From: Massilia mucilaginosa
Lineage (GTDB): Bacteria > Pseudomonadota > Gammaproteobacteria > Burkholderiales > Burkholderiaceae_D
Direction: 5' to 3'
Length of the DNA: 64,000 nucleotides
NCBI RefSeq assembly: GCF_011682145.1
Contig: NZ_WHJH01000001.1
Coordinates: 248,001-312,000, forward strand
Made by a program: the position numbers and the translations under genes. Below, in pieces: positions 36,083-44,529 of this stretch; positions within the stretch are counted from its first letter, which is position 1; every line of letters starts with the position of its first letter. The notes beneath the pieces were generated by a model. It was not told where the DNA came from, did no database searches, and saw nothing but the letters and a program-made list of their open reading frames with translations.

Positions 36083-36822
36083 CCTTCGCGCGCGATGCGC
36101 TGGCGGCGTGCTTCGTACAGGCAGACGCCCGACGCCACCGATACGTTCAGGCTCTCGACCGAGCCGAACATGGGAATACCCACCAGCACGTCGCAGGTTT
36201 CGCGGGTGAGGCGGCGCATGCCCTCGCCTTCCGAGCCCATGACGAGCGCGGCCGGACCGGAGAAGTCCGCTTCGTACAAGCCCTTGTCCGCATCGTCGGT
36301 GGTGCCGATCAGCAGGATGTCGCGCTCTTTCAGCTCGCGCATGGTGCGCGCCAGGTTCGTGACCGTGATGTACGGCACGGTTTCTGCGGCACCGCTGGCG
36401 ACCTTGGCCGCCGTGGCGTTCAGGCCAACCGCGCGGTCCTTCGGCACGATGACCGCGTGCGCGCCGACACCGTCGGCCACGCGCAGGCAGGCGCCCAGGT
36501 TGTGCGGATCGGTGATGCCGTCGAGGATCAGCAGCAGCGGCGGACCTTCGATCGCATCGAGCAGTTCATCCAGGTTGCGCGCCAGCGCCAGCTGGCTGGC
36601 GAAGGCAATCACGCCCTGGTGGCGCCGGGTTCCGACGATCTTGTCGAGACGGGCCGAATCGACCGGCATGACGCGCACGCCCAGGGCCTTGGCATTGGCG
36701 ACCAGATCGTGCATGCGGCGATCCTGACGGGTCGCATCGACAAAAATTTCTTCCACCGACGAGGCCTCGTGACGCAGACGCGAGGTCACCGCGTGGAACC
36801 CGAAAATCATTTTATTCTTCAT
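36079..36822 (-). CDS. rlmB: 23S rRNA (guanosine-2'-O-)-methyltransferase RlmB
   Basis: The 247-residue product is a SpoU-type knotted methyltransferase: motif 1 N-L-G-A-C-L-R near residue 107, motif 2 [10 protein letters not shown] near 194, motif 3 [10 protein letters not shown] near 224. The N-terminal G-F-H-A-V domain binds RNA. It methylates G2251 in 23S rRNA. It starts 3 bases after the rnr stop, so the two form one operon, the order usual in this group. Confidence 0.95.
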   Translation of the reverse strand: MKNKMIFGFHAVTSRLRHEASSVEEIFVDATRQDRRMHDLVANAKALGVRVMPVDSARLDKIVGTRRHQGVIAFASQLALARNLDELLDAIEGPPLLLILDGITDPHNLGACLRVADGVGAHAVIVPKDRAVGLNATAAKVASGAAETVPYITVTNLARTMRELKERDILLIGTTDDADKGLYEADFSGPAALVMGSEGEGMRRLTRETCDVLVGIPMFGSVESLNVSVASGVCLYEARRQRIAREG

Positions 36823-36825
36823 GTG

Positions 36826-39345
36826 TTATCGCTTGCTCTTATTCGTTTTGCTTGTTGATTTACTGCTCGTATTGCTCGTACCAGCTGCTGATTTTGCGGA
36901 ACGGCCGGTCGCCTTGCCGGCGGTCGAACCGGACTTGCTGCGTTTCGGTTTGGCGCCCGAGGCTTCCGCGCCGACGCTCTCGTCGAGTTCATAACGCGAC
37001 GGCGTGTTGGCAGCCCCGCCGCCGGACGAGCGTCCTTGCTTGCCCGACTTGGCCGGCTTGGCGTCGAGCGCCTTGTGCGCCGCGCTTTTCGGCTTGCCCG
37101 CGCCGGTATCGGCCTGCACGCTGCCGCCTGCCAGTACCAGGTCGATCTTGCGCGCTTCCAGATCGACGCGCGACACCTGCACCGTCACGCGGTCGGTCAG
37201 CTGGTAGCGCTTGCCGGTGCGTTCGCCGCGCAGTTCGTGGCGTGCTTCGTCGTACTGGAAGTAATCGGTACCGAGTTCGGTGATGTGGACCAGGCCTTCG
37301 ACGAACAGCGCGTCGAGCTGCACGAAGATGCCGAACGTGGTCACGCCCGAGACCACGCCGGTGAATTCTTCACCCAGCTTGTCCTTGATGAAGTAGCACT
37401 TGAGCCAGGCTTCGACGTCGCGCGAGGCTTCGTCGGCGCGGCGCTCGTTGGCCGAGCAGTGCACGCCCAGGGCGTCCCAGATGGTCAGGTCTTTTTCGTT
37501 CTTTTGCTTGCCGTCGGCCTTGTCCTTCGCCTGCTGCTTGCGCGTGGCGTTCGACACGGTGGTATTCAGACCGGCCAGGTCGATGCCCTTCGGCTCGTAT
37601 TTTTTGCCGAGCAAAATGGCCTTGATGGCGCGGTGCGTCAGCAAGTCGGGATAGCGGCGGATCGGGCTGGTGAAGTGGGCATACGCCTCGTACGCCAGGC
37701 CGAAGTGGCCGATATTGTCCGGGCTGTAGACCGCTTGCTGCATCGAACGCAGCAGCATGGTTTGCAGCAGCGAGGCGTCCGGACGGTCCTTGATCTGCTT
37801 CATCAGCTCAGCGTAATCGTTGGCGGCCGGCTTGTCGCCACCGTTCAGATTGAGGCCAACCTGCTTGAGGAAGGTGCGCACTTGCGTGAGCTTTTCCTTG
37901 GTCGGCGAGGCGTGGATGCGGTACGTGCCCGGATGCTTGTGGCGGATCAGCAGGTCGGCCGCGCAGACGTTGGCCGCCAGCATGCATTCCTCGATGACCT
38001 TGTGCGCATCGTTGCGGGTGCGCGGGATGATCTTTTCGATCTTGCCGAGCGCATTGCAGACGATATAGGTTTCGGTGGTTTCGAAGTCGATCGCGCCGCG
38101 TACCTGGCGCGCCTTGTGCAGCGCGTGGTACACATCGTACAGATTGAGCAGGTGCGGCACGATGGCCGGACGGCGCGCCGCTTCCGGACCGGCGGTGTTG
38201 CCGAGGATATCGGCCACTTCGTTGTAGGTCAGGCGCGCAGCCGAGTGGATCACGGCCGGATAGAACTGGTAAGCCTTGATCTCGCCCTTGTCCGAAATGA
38301 CCGCGTCGCACACCAGGGTCAGGCGGTCGACGGCCGGGTTCAGCGAACACAGGCCGTTCGAGAGCTTCTCGGGCAGCATCGGAATGACGCGGCGCGGGAA
38401 GTACACCGAGGTGCTGCGTTCGATGGCGTCGACGTCGAGCGCATCGTTCGGCTTGACGTAATGCGACACGTCGGCGATCGCCACGATCAGGCGGAAGCAG
38501 TTGGCCTTGCCGACCTTGACCGGCTCGCAGTACACCGCATCGTCGAAGTCGCGCGCGTCTTCGCCGTCGATGGTCACCAGCGGCACGTCGCGCAGGTCGA
38601 CCCGGTCTTGCAGGTCGGCTTCGCGCACTTCGCCGGGCAGCTTGGCGGCCGATTTGAGCGCCGCGGCGGAGAAGATATGCGGCACGCCGAACTTGCGCAC
38701 GGCGATTTCGATTTCCATGCCGGGATCGTCCAGGTCGCCGAGCACTTCGACCACGCGGCCGGCCGGCTGCTTGAAGCGCGACGGCTGCTCGCTCAGCTCG
38801 ACGCTGACGATCTGCCCCGCCTTGGCTTTGCCGGGCGAACCGGCAACCAGGATGTCCTGGCCAATGCGCTTGTCTTCGGGAGCGACGATCCAGACGCCGT
38901 TCTCATGAAGAAGGCGGCCGATCACATGGCTGTTGGCACGCGTGACGACTTCGACGATGGTGCCTTCCTGGCGCCCGCGGCGATCGGTCCCTGTGACTTT
39001 GGCGAGTACACGGTCGCCATGCAGGACTTTCTGCATCTCTTTGTCTGACAGGAACAGGTCTTCGCCCGGTTCGTCGGGGATGACGAAGCCGAAACCGTCG
39101 CGATGCGCGCTGACCTTGCCGGCGATGAAGCCGGAATGGTCGGCCAGGGCGTAGTTGCCATCAGCGTCGGCGTGGATCTGGCCGTCGCGCTGCATGGCAT
39201 TCAAACGCCTGGTTAACACCTCCAGCGCGGCTGGCTTGACCTTGAGCGTGCGGGCGATGCTTTCAAGATCAAGCGTCGTGCCCGCGTTGCGGAAAATGCC
39301 GAGAATGTCCTCGCGGCTGGGAATGGTATGAGTAATTTGGTTCAA
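36826..39345 (-). CDS. rnr: Ribonuclease R
   Basis: The 839-residue product has an N-terminal winged helix (I-P-S-R-E-D-I-L), two cold-shock OB folds, the RNB catalytic domain with D-G-E-D-A-R-D-F-D-D-A near residue 260 and A-R-L-T-Y near 373, an S1 domain near 640-720, and a C-terminal basic tail rich in Lys, Ser and Thr of about 100 residues. It is a processive 3'-5' exoribonuclease of structured RNA. rlmB follows 3 bases later. Confidence 0.96.
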   Translation of the reverse strand: MNQITHTIPSREDILGIFRNAGTTLDLESIARTLKVKPAALEVLTRRLNAMQRDGQIHADADGNYALADHSGFIAGKVSAHRDGFGFVIPDEPGEDLFLSDKEMQKVLHGDRVLAKVTGTDRRGRQEGTIVEVVTRANSHVIGRLLHENGVWIVAPEDKRIGQDILVAGSPGKAKAGQIVSVELSEQPSRFKQPAGRVVEVLGDLDDPGMEIEIAVRKFGVPHIFSAAALKSAAKLPGEVREADLQDRVDLRDVPLVTIDGEDARDFDDAVYCEPVKVGKANCFRLIVAIADVSHYVKPNDALDVDAIERSTSVYFPRRVIPMLPEKLSNGLCSLNPAVDRLTLVCDAVISDKGEIKAYQFYPAVIHSAARLTYNEVADILGNTAGPEAARRPAIVPHLLNLYDVYHALHKARQVRGAIDFETTETYIVCNALGKIEKIIPRTRNDAHKVIEECMLAANVCAADLLIRHKHPGTYRIHASPTKEKLTQVRTFLKQVGLNLNGGDKPAANDYAELMKQIKDRPDASLLQTMLLRSMQQAVYSPDNIGHFGLAYEAYAHFTSPIRRYPDLLTHRAIKAILLGKKYEPKGIDLAGLNTTVSNATRKQQAKDKADGKQKNEKDLTIWDALGVHCSANERRADEASRDVEAWLKCYFIKDKLGEEFTGVVSGVTTFGIFVQLDALFVEGLVHITELGTDYFQYDEARHELRGERTGKRYQLTDRVTVQVSRVDLEARKIDLVLAGGSVQADTGAGKPKSAAHKALDAKPAKSGKQGRSSGGGAANTPSRYELDESVGAEASGAKPKRSKSGSTAGKATGRSAKSAAGTSNTSSKSTSKTNKSKR

Positions 39346-39500
39346 ATGTTTTTCTATATTTGTTTTTGGCAGTTAGCGCGGGAAACGTCTGGCCGCGTGA
39401 CTGACACAGTGATTATTGACACGGTGATAGGCGTAGTGTAACGGAGGTCGGTCCGATTCGCCTAACGAAGCGTGCTTTGAAAGATTCTTCGGCAAGGGCT

Positions 39501-39528
39501 GTGACATTTCCAAATCTTCGGCTATAAT
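39501..39528 (+). promoter_or_regulatory. Distal promoter for tRNA-Leu genes
   Basis: GTGACA (39501-39506) and TATAAT (39523-39528) are 16 bases apart, a close match to sigma-70 consensus. Confidence 0.6.
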
Positions 39529-39642
39529 TTCGGTCTTTCGCGGAAACACAACGTTTAAGCGGAAGAAAAAAGCAGGATATTCGCATGGTGTTGAGCGAAA
39601 AGAGTAACGAAAGTTAGTCTGGCGCAAAACTCCGAAAGCGAG

Positions 39643-39648
39643 TATGAT
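39643..39648 (+). promoter_or_regulatory. Proximal -10 box for tRNA-Leu genes
   Basis: TATGAT lies about 70 bases before the first tRNA-Leu; the -35 region is weak. It uses the same hexamer as both tRNA-Ser promoters in this window. Confidence 0.4.
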
Positions 39649-39717
39649 AGCAGAACTCGGCGGCAACGCCGGCAAGCAGCAAAAGAAGTGCAGTAATAGT
39701 AGCAAAGCAGCATCAAT

Positions 39718-39802
39718 GCCCACGTGGCGGAATTGGTAGACGCGCATGGTTCAGGTCCATGTGCCGCGAGGTGTGGGGGTTCGAGTCCCTCCGTGGGCAC
39801 CA
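39718..39802 (+). tRNA. tRNA-Leu (anticodon CAG)
   Basis: An 85-base class II tRNA with encoded CCA: acceptor GCCCACG/CGTGGGC, discriminator A, anticodon stem CATGG/CCATG with loop TTCAGGT, anticodon CAG for CUG codons, the most used leucine codon in this genome by inspection of neighbouring genes. Confidence 0.98.
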
Positions 39803-39870
39803 CTCCATGGAAGAAGTTTTCCGAGAGTACCAAGTAGTGAAGTAGTAGTTGTTGTAGTAGCTGTATCAGT

Positions 39871-39955
39871 GCCCACGTGGCGGAATTGGTAGACGCGCAT
39901 GGTTCAGGTCCATGTGCCGCGAGGTGTGGGGGTTCGAGTCCCTCCGTGGGCACCA
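39871..39955 (+). tRNA. tRNA-Leu (anticodon CAG), identical second copy
   Basis: All 85 bases match the first copy. The 68-base spacer between them differs from the leader, so the pair is a tandem duplication kept identical by conversion or recency. Confidence 0.98.
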
Positions 39956-39993
39956 CTCTACCGGGTTAGTATATTCCCGCAGAATTCCAGAAG

Positions 39994-40027
39994 CGCCGCA
40001 GTCCTTGCATAAAGGCTGCGGCGTTTT
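39994..40027 (+). terminator. Terminator after the tRNA-Leu pair
   Basis: CGCCGCAG and CTGCGGCG form a stem followed by TTTT, 39 bases beyond the second tRNA-Leu. Confidence 0.8.
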
Positions 40028-40081
40028 GCGTTGCGCGGCCGGTTTTATGCATGCCCCATGTTTCCCATTCAGGAAGTCGCC

Positions 40082-41140
40082 ATGATTGATCGTTTGCTCG
40101 GCCGCATGCTGGCCATTCTCGTTTTCAGCGTCGCCAAAGCCGCCTGCGCCGACCCGGTCGACGATATCGTCAACGCCGAAATGGCGCGCCAGCGCATTCC
40201 CGGCGCCGCCATCGCCATCGTCAAGGATGGAAAAATCATCAAGGAAGCCGGGTACGGCATGGCCAACCTGGAGCATCGGGTCGCCGTCACGCCCGATACC
40301 GTGTTCCAGTCCGGCTCGCTTGGCAAGCAATTTACCGCCGCGCTGGTACTGTTGCTGGCATCCGACGGCAAACTCGGGCTCGACGACCCGATTTCGCGCC
40401 ACCTTCCCGCCACCCCGCCGGCCTGGAAAACGATCACGGTGCGCCATTTGCTCAATCACACGGCGGGTTTGCGCGATCCGGACGAACTCATCAAGCTGAA
40501 CCAGGATTACACCGATGCGCAATTGCAACGCGCAGGCAGCAAGCTGCCGCTGCAGTGGGCGCCGGGGACGAAATGGGCGTACAGCAATTTTGGCTACCAG
40601 CTGCTGGGCATCCTGTGCAGCCGCGTGGGAAGAAAACACTACGGCGAGCAGCTGCGCGAGCGCATCTTTGCCCCTGCGGGCATGCAGGCGCGCATCATCA
40701 GCGAGCGCGACATCGTGCCGCACCGGGCCGCCGGCTATGACCTGGTCGATGGCGCATTCAAGAACCAGGAATGGGTGTCGCCCACGCTCAACACCACCGC
40801 CGACGGCAGCCTGTACCTGACTGTGCGCGACCTGGCCAGGTGGCACATCGCGCTCGATGGCGACAAAGTGCCGGGCGCCGCGATCAAGCAAGCCATGTGG
40901 ACGCCGACCACGCTCAAGGATGGCAGCACCAAAGCCTACGGTTTCGGCTGGGAGACCTCGCCCACGCTCGGGCGGGCCTCGGTCTGGCACGACGGCGCGT
41001 GGCAGGGATTCACCACGCAAGGCACGCGCTTTGTCGACGACAAACTGGCGGTCGTGGTGCTCACCAACCGTTCCGAGACCGACATCGCCCATCTGCTGGA
41101 ACTGGTCGCGGACCACTACCTGCGCGCGCCGCGCTTCTGA
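40082..41140 (+). CDS. Exported serine hydrolase (class C beta-lactamase-like fold)
   Basis: The 352-residue product has a signal peptide ending near residue 23 and the penicillin-recognising fold: S-L-G-K at 79-82 gives the nucleophile and general base (S-x-x-K), Y-S-N near 174 is the second motif and H-D-G near 315 replaces KTG. The third motif HDG instead of KTG is usual for esterases and D-aminopeptidases of this family rather than true beta-lactamases. The ATG has AGGAAG upstream. It is probably periplasmic; substrate unknown. Confidence 0.85.
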   Translation: MIDRLLGRMLAILVFSVAKAACADPVDDIVNAEMARQRIPGAAIAIVKDGKIIKEAGYGMANLEHRVAVTPDTVFQSGSLGKQFTAALVLLLASDGKLGLDDPISRHLPATPPAWKTITVRHLLNHTAGLRDPDELIKLNQDYTDAQLQRAGSKLPLQWAPGTKWAYSNFGYQLLGILCSRVGRKHYGEQLRERIFAPAGMQARIISERDIVPHRAAGYDLVDGAFKNQEWVSPTLNTTADGSLYLTVRDLARWHIALDGDKVPGAAIKQAMWTPTTLKDGSTKAYGFGWETSPTLGRASVWHDGAWQGFTTQGTRFVDDKLAVVVLTNRSETDIAHLLELVADHYLRAPRF

Positions 41141-41161
41141 CGGCGGCGTGGCGCGCACGGT

Positions 41162-41190
41162 TTGCCCACCCGCGGCGCCTGTACTACACT
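41162..41190 (+). promoter_or_regulatory. Promoter of the GAF kinase
   Basis: TTGCCC (41162-41167) and TACACT (41185-41190) are 17 bases apart. The promoter covers the upstream ATG at 41162, so the protein should start at the GTG at 41222. Confidence 0.5.
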
Positions 41191-41221
41191 ATTCTTATCT
41201 TCCGCTCCAATCAGTATCGTT

Positions 41222-42640
41222 GTGAAGCCGCCGTCCGAGACCGAGTGCAGCAGCGCCGCCATCGCGCAGCCCGATGCGCGCGACAGCGCCGCGTTGCGCA
41301 ACGGCCAGAACCGCCTGCTGGAAATGATTGCGCGCGGCGCCGCGCTGCAAGACATCCTCGACGGCCTGATGCACCTCATCGAATTCCAGTCCGACGACCT
41401 ACTGTGCTCGCTCATGCTGCTCGACGAGGACGGCCGCACCATGCACCCGGCATCCGGCCCCAGCCTGCCGCCCGCGTTCCTGGCCGCGATGGACGGCGCG
41501 GCCATCGGCCCCTGCGCGGGCTCGTGCGGCACCGCCATGTACCGTGGCGAAACGGTGATCGTCACCGACGTGATGACCGACCCGCTCTGGGCCGACTACC
41601 GCGCGCTGATCGCGCCGCACGGCTTGCGGGCCTGCTGGTCGACCCCGATCCACGGCGACCGCCAGCAAATCCTCGGCTCGTTCGCCATGTACTACCGCGA
41701 GCCGAAGCCGCCCGGCCAGGCCGACCTGCGCCTGCTCGGCGTGGCCACCCACCTGGCCGCGATCGCCATCGAACGGGCGCGCCGCGAAGCCGAACTGGCC
41801 CAGCACCGCGAGCACTTGCAGGAACTGGTGGTGGCGCGCACGGCGGCCTTGTCGCGCGCGCAGGAAGATCTGGTGCGGCGCGACAAGCTGGCCGCGCTCG
41901 GCGCGCTGGTGGCCGGCGTGGCGCACGAACTCAATACGCCGATCGGCAACAGCCTGATGGCCGCCACCTGCCTGGCCGAGAAAACGCGGGCACTGGCCGC
42001 CAGCGTGGAAGGCGGCCTGCGCCGCTCGCAGCTGGCGCAGTTTCTCACCCAGGCCGAGGAAGCCGGCCAGATCCTGGCGCGCAACCTGCAACGGGCGGCC
42101 CGTATGGTGGCCAGCTTCAAGCGGGTGGCGGTCGACCCCGACAACTCGGAGCGGCGCGCCTTCATGCTGTGCGAACTGGTGGCCGAACTGCTGCCGCCGC
42201 TGCGCATCCTGGCGCGCCAGTGCGCGGTCGACATTCACGCCGACGTCGCCCCGGGCCTGGCGATGGACAGCTATCCGGGCCCGCTGGCCGAAGTGCTGAC
42301 CCACCTGGTCGACAATTGCCTGGTGCATGCCTTTGCCGACACGGCGCACGGGGCCATCGTCATCGGCGCGGTGCCGGGGCCGGATGCGAGCGTGCTCATG
42401 TCGGTCAGCGACAACGGCGCCGGGATCGCCCCACCGCTGGCGCCGCGCGTGTACGACCCGTTCGTCACGACCAGAATGGGCTCGGGCGGATCGGGCCTGG
42501 GACTGCATGTGGTGCACAACATCGTCAACGCTGTGCTGGGCGGAAGCATCGAGCTCGAAAGCGAACTGGGCAAGGGCTCGACCTTCCGCCTGCGCCTGCC
42601 CGCGATCGCACCCGGCATGGCCAGCGAACCGGGCCCCTGA
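41222..42640 (+). CDS. GAF-domain sensor histidine kinase
   Basis: The product is 472 residues from the GTG start. A GAF domain covers about residues 30-190 (with C-G-T-A and P-I-H-G-D-R), a coiled coil 195-235, then a HisKA-like helix with V-A-H-E-L-N-T-P near 240 (phospho-His), and an HATPase domain with V-D-N-C-L near 375, D-N-G-A-G-I near 400 and G-S-G-G-S-G-L-G-L near 430. No membrane segment is present, so it senses in the cytoplasm. No response regulator is adjacent; it is an orphan kinase. Confidence 0.88.
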   Translation: MKPPSETECSSAAIAQPDARDSAALRNGQNRLLEMIARGAALQDILDGLMHLIEFQSDDLLCSLMLLDEDGRTMHPASGPSLPPAFLAAMDGAAIGPCAGSCGTAMYRGETVIVTDVMTDPLWADYRALIAPHGLRACWSTPIHGDRQQILGSFAMYYREPKPPGQADLRLLGVATHLAAIAIERARREAELAQHREHLQELVVARTAALSRAQEDLVRRDKLAALGALVAGVAHELNTPIGNSLMAATCLAEKTRALAASVEGGLRRSQLAQFLTQAEEAGQILARNLQRAARMVASFKRVAVDPDNSERRAFMLCELVAELLPPLRILARQCAVDIHADVAPGLAMDSYPGPLAEVLTHLVDNCLVHAFADTAHGAIVIGAVPGPDASVLMSVSDNGAGIAPPLAPRVYDPFVTTRMGSGGSGLGLHVVHNIVNAVLGGSIELESELGKGSTFRLRLPAIAPGMASEPGP

Positions 42641-42663
42641 AGCGCCGCGCGCACGCTGCACAC

Positions 42664-42691
42664 TTGACTTGCGGCGCGAACAGGCTATGCT
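42664..42691 (+). promoter_or_regulatory. Promoter of the 68-residue exported protein
   Basis: TTGACT and TATGCT are 16 bases apart. The -10 ends 11 bases before the ATG, so the mRNA leader would be about 5 bases and has no ribosome binding site. Confidence 0.5.
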
Positions 42692-42702
42692 CGCTCTGGC
42701 AT

Positions 42703-42909
42703 ATGACAACTTTCCGCAAATCCGCTGTGGCCGTCCTGCTCGCCTGCGCAAGCGCCGCGCTGCTGGCCGCGCCCGCGCCCTGGTTCACATGGCGCAGCAA
42801 GAACGATGGCAAGCAGGTGTGCCACCAGACGCCGCTCGGGCCGGGTTGGGAAAAAGTCAACGGCCCCTATCGAGATAGCCATTGCATGAAGTTGCTTATT
42901 GCTAAATAA
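42703..42909 (+). CDS. Small exported protein with two cysteines
   Basis: The 68-residue product has a signal peptide ending near residue 25 (LLAAPAP), then a mature part of about 43 residues with W-F-T-W-R-S-K, G-P-G-W-E-K-V and Cys40 and Cys61, likely disulfide-bonded. No family is recognised. The near-leaderless promoter supports it as a real gene. Confidence 0.6.
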   Translation: MTTFRKSAVAVLLACASAALLAAPAPWFTWRSKNDGKQVCHQTPLGPGWEKVNGPYRDSHCMKLLIAK

Positions 42910-42983
42910 TAGCTAAAAAACATAGAGGAGAAGCTTGAAGGTTGAGGGTTGCCAGTACATCCATTCACACTGAGGAGAAGTCC

Positions 42984-43529
42984 ATGTTTACGAATCCCGA
43001 ACAATTTGCATCCGCCACCAAGACGCTTTTTGAACTCCAGATGATGACTTTTAACGCCCTCACCAGCAAGGCGGTGCAAGGCGTGGAACAGGTTGTCTCG
43101 CTGAACATGACGACTGCAAAAAATTCGGTGCAAGGATCGATGGCCATGGGCAAAGAAATGAGCCAGGCCAAGGACCCGAAAGCGGCGATGGATGTTGCCG
43201 CCGCCCACGCCAAGCCGATGGCCGGCGCGGTGCAGTATGGCGAGCAGCTCAAGGTGATCATCGACGATATCCACAGCGAATTCACGCAGGCGGCCGACGC
43301 CCATATCGCCGAAGCCAAGAGCACCCTCACGGCGCTGATCTACGACGTGACGCAGAACGTCAAGCCGGGCTCGGAAAACGCCGTCGAAATCATCAAGACC
43401 GCGATCGACAACGCCTTCCAGGGCTACGAACAGGTGACCAAGGCCACGCGCCAGGCCGTGCAAGTGGTGGAAGACCAGATTGCCAAGGCGACCGCGCAGG
43501 TCGCGCCGGCCGAGAAGAACGCCGCTTGA
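42984..43529 (+). CDS. phaP: Phasin family protein
   Basis: The 181-residue product is all helical and low in Cys, Trp and Pro, with the phasin pattern E-L-Q-M-M-T-F-N-A-L-T-S-K-A near residues 17-30 and V-Q-G-V-E-Q-V-V-S-L-N. Phasins coat polyhydroxyalkanoate granules and control their number. The ATG has GAGGAGAAG upstream. A strong terminator follows 31 bases after the stop, so it is transcribed alone. Its presence implies storage of PHA elsewhere in the genome. Confidence 0.9.
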   Translation: MFTNPEQFASATKTLFELQMMTFNALTSKAVQGVEQVVSLNMTTAKNSVQGSMAMGKEMSQAKDPKAAMDVAAAHAKPMAGAVQYGEQLKVIIDDIHSEFTQAADAHIAEAKSTLTALIYDVTQNVKPGSENAVEIIKTAIDNAFQGYEQVTKATRQAVQVVEDQIAKATAQVAPAEKNAA

Positions 43530-43560
43530 TGGAATACTGATAACTTAAGCTCCGTCCATG

Positions 43561-43602
43561 AAAAAACCGCCGTTCCCGGCAATCCGGGACGGCGGTTTTT
43601 TT
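43561..43602 (+). terminator. Strong terminator after phaP
   Basis: AAAAAACCGCCG...CGGCGGTTTTTTT forms a long stem with one bulge and a 4-base loop; A and T runs on both sides make it bidirectional. Confidence 0.92.
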
Positions 43603-43621
43603 ACATTCCGAACGCGCCGCG

Positions 43622-43723
43622 TCAGGTGACAGCCCCGCTGCAAACGATAATGACCAGTACCAGCAAGGTAATGCGCTTGCGCGTGGCGAGGCGGTCGACG
43701 GCCCGGTGTGCAAATTGTCTCAC
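43622..43723 (-). CDS. Single-span membrane peptide of 33 residues
   Basis: A GTG start with GGGAGA seven bases upstream opens a 33-codon frame: a basic N-terminal half (R-Q-F-A-H-R-A-V-D-R-L-A-T-R-K-R) followed by a hydrophobic helix I-T-L-L-V-L-V-I-I-V-C and a stop. It lies between the phaP terminator and the hcp gene. The plan of positive-inside plus one helix fits a small membrane protein. Family unknown. Confidence 0.45.
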   Translation of the reverse strand: MRQFAHRAVDRLATRKRITLLVLVIIVCSGAVT

Positions 43724-43787
43724 TCTGTTCTCCCTGAGGGGCCGCGGCCTGGGCCACGGCGGTTATGCTTGCCGATGGCGATGGGGA

Positions 43788-44279
43788 TCAGACCACCTTG
43801 TTGGTGGCCAGGTCCCATCCGCCCGAGGTATTGCCGCCGGTCCCGCCGCCGACCTTTTGCTGCGTGTACTTCCACTTCACCTTGGAATACTTCAAGCCCA
43901 GGTGCTCGGTCAGGATGTCGCCCTCGGTGACGGACGGGCTGACGGTACTGATCAAGACGTTTTCCAGTTCCATCTCAAAATACTTGACGCGTTCGCCCTG
44001 GCCGTCGGCGCGCATGAATTCCAGCTTGGCTTTCGGCAGCGTCTTGCCGGACGAGCAGTTCTGCAGCAGCAGCGGCGTGGCCAGGTCGGCCAGCTTGACG
44101 ATGAACAGCTCGCTGTGTTCGCAGCGCTCGGCGGTATGCCCGCCGCCGGTCGACGCGGTGGCCGATTTGGGCTGCGACACACCCCACGACACCGACTGGC
44201 ACTCGATCCAGTCCTTGTGCAGGTTGTCGGTCGATTCGCCCTTGATGCCGTCGATTTGCAAGTAAACGTCGATTGCCAT
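43788..44279 (-). CDS. hcp: Hcp family type VI secretion tube protein (orphan)
   Basis: The 163-residue product starts MAIDVYLQIDGIKGES, the typical Hcp N-terminus, and has H-S-E-L-F-I-V-K near 55-62, P-L-L-L-Q-N-C-S-S-G-K and V-K-Y-F-E-M-E-L-E-N-V-L-I-S. Hcp hexamers stack to form the type VI inner tube and carry effectors. No other T6SS gene (vgrG, tss) is in the window, so this is a stray copy; such copies often serve main clusters elsewhere. The last 20 residues are Gly/Thr-rich. Upstream lie two FNR-like direct repeats. Confidence 0.9.
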   Translation of the reverse strand: MAIDVYLQIDGIKGESTDNLHKDWIECQSVSWGVSQPKSATASTGGGHTAERCEHSELFIVKLADLATPLLLQNCSSGKTLPKAKLEFMRADGQGERVKYFEMELENVLISTVSPSVTEGDILTEHLGLKYSKVKWKYTQQKVGGGTGGNTSGGWDLATNKVV

Positions 44280-44358
44280 GGTGTACTCCGTGAGTAAGGA
44301 ATGGGACGCGAGATATTGAACACAAACGCCATTATTGGAGCGCCAAAGCGGGGGGCGA

Positions 44359-44429
44359 TTGCGCCTGATCAAGCTCAGCTCAGTTCGGCTGACCTGTTGC
44401 GAAATGCGGGCACGATTGCGCTGGATCAA
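44359..44429. promoter_or_regulatory. Two 14-bp direct repeats upstream of hcp
   Basis: TTGCGCCTGATCAA (44359-44372) and TTGCGCTGGATCAA (44416-44429) share 12 of 14 bases and both resemble an FNR site with one perfect half (ATCAA). They lie 80-150 bases before the hcp start and 100-170 before the plus-strand gene at 44530. Confidence 0.35.
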
Positions 44430-44529
44430 ACAACGGCGCGCGCTGGCGTGGAAGCACGACAAATATCATGAAGGTGCTGCGTGGAATTGTTTCTAATCGG
44501 AATGTATCCTCACCTTCAGGGAGTCGTCC

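Larger units (their letters stand above)
39346..39717. other. Intergenic region upstream of rnr and tRNA-Leu
   Basis: This 372-base gap holds no supportable gene. It contains two plus-strand promoters aimed at tRNA-Leu (see separate entries) and the divergent leader of rnr. Minus-strand frames here are the antisense of the tRNA genes. Confidence 0.7.

Noticed and set aside
37036-39048. Plus-strand frame of 670 codons
   Set aside because: Antisense to rnr, whose minus-strand domains are clear.
39555-39956. Minus-strand frame of 133 residues with an internal duplicated peptide (TEGLEPPHLAAHGPEPCASTNSATWAL type)
   Set aside because: The repeated peptide is the antisense translation of the two identical tRNA-Leu genes, a well-known false gene.
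42935-42973. TTG-started 12-codon frame with AGGAGA upstream, before phaP
   Set aside because: Start codon is poor, the stop does not overlap phaP, and the AGGAGAAG repeat seems to explain the apparent ribosome binding site.
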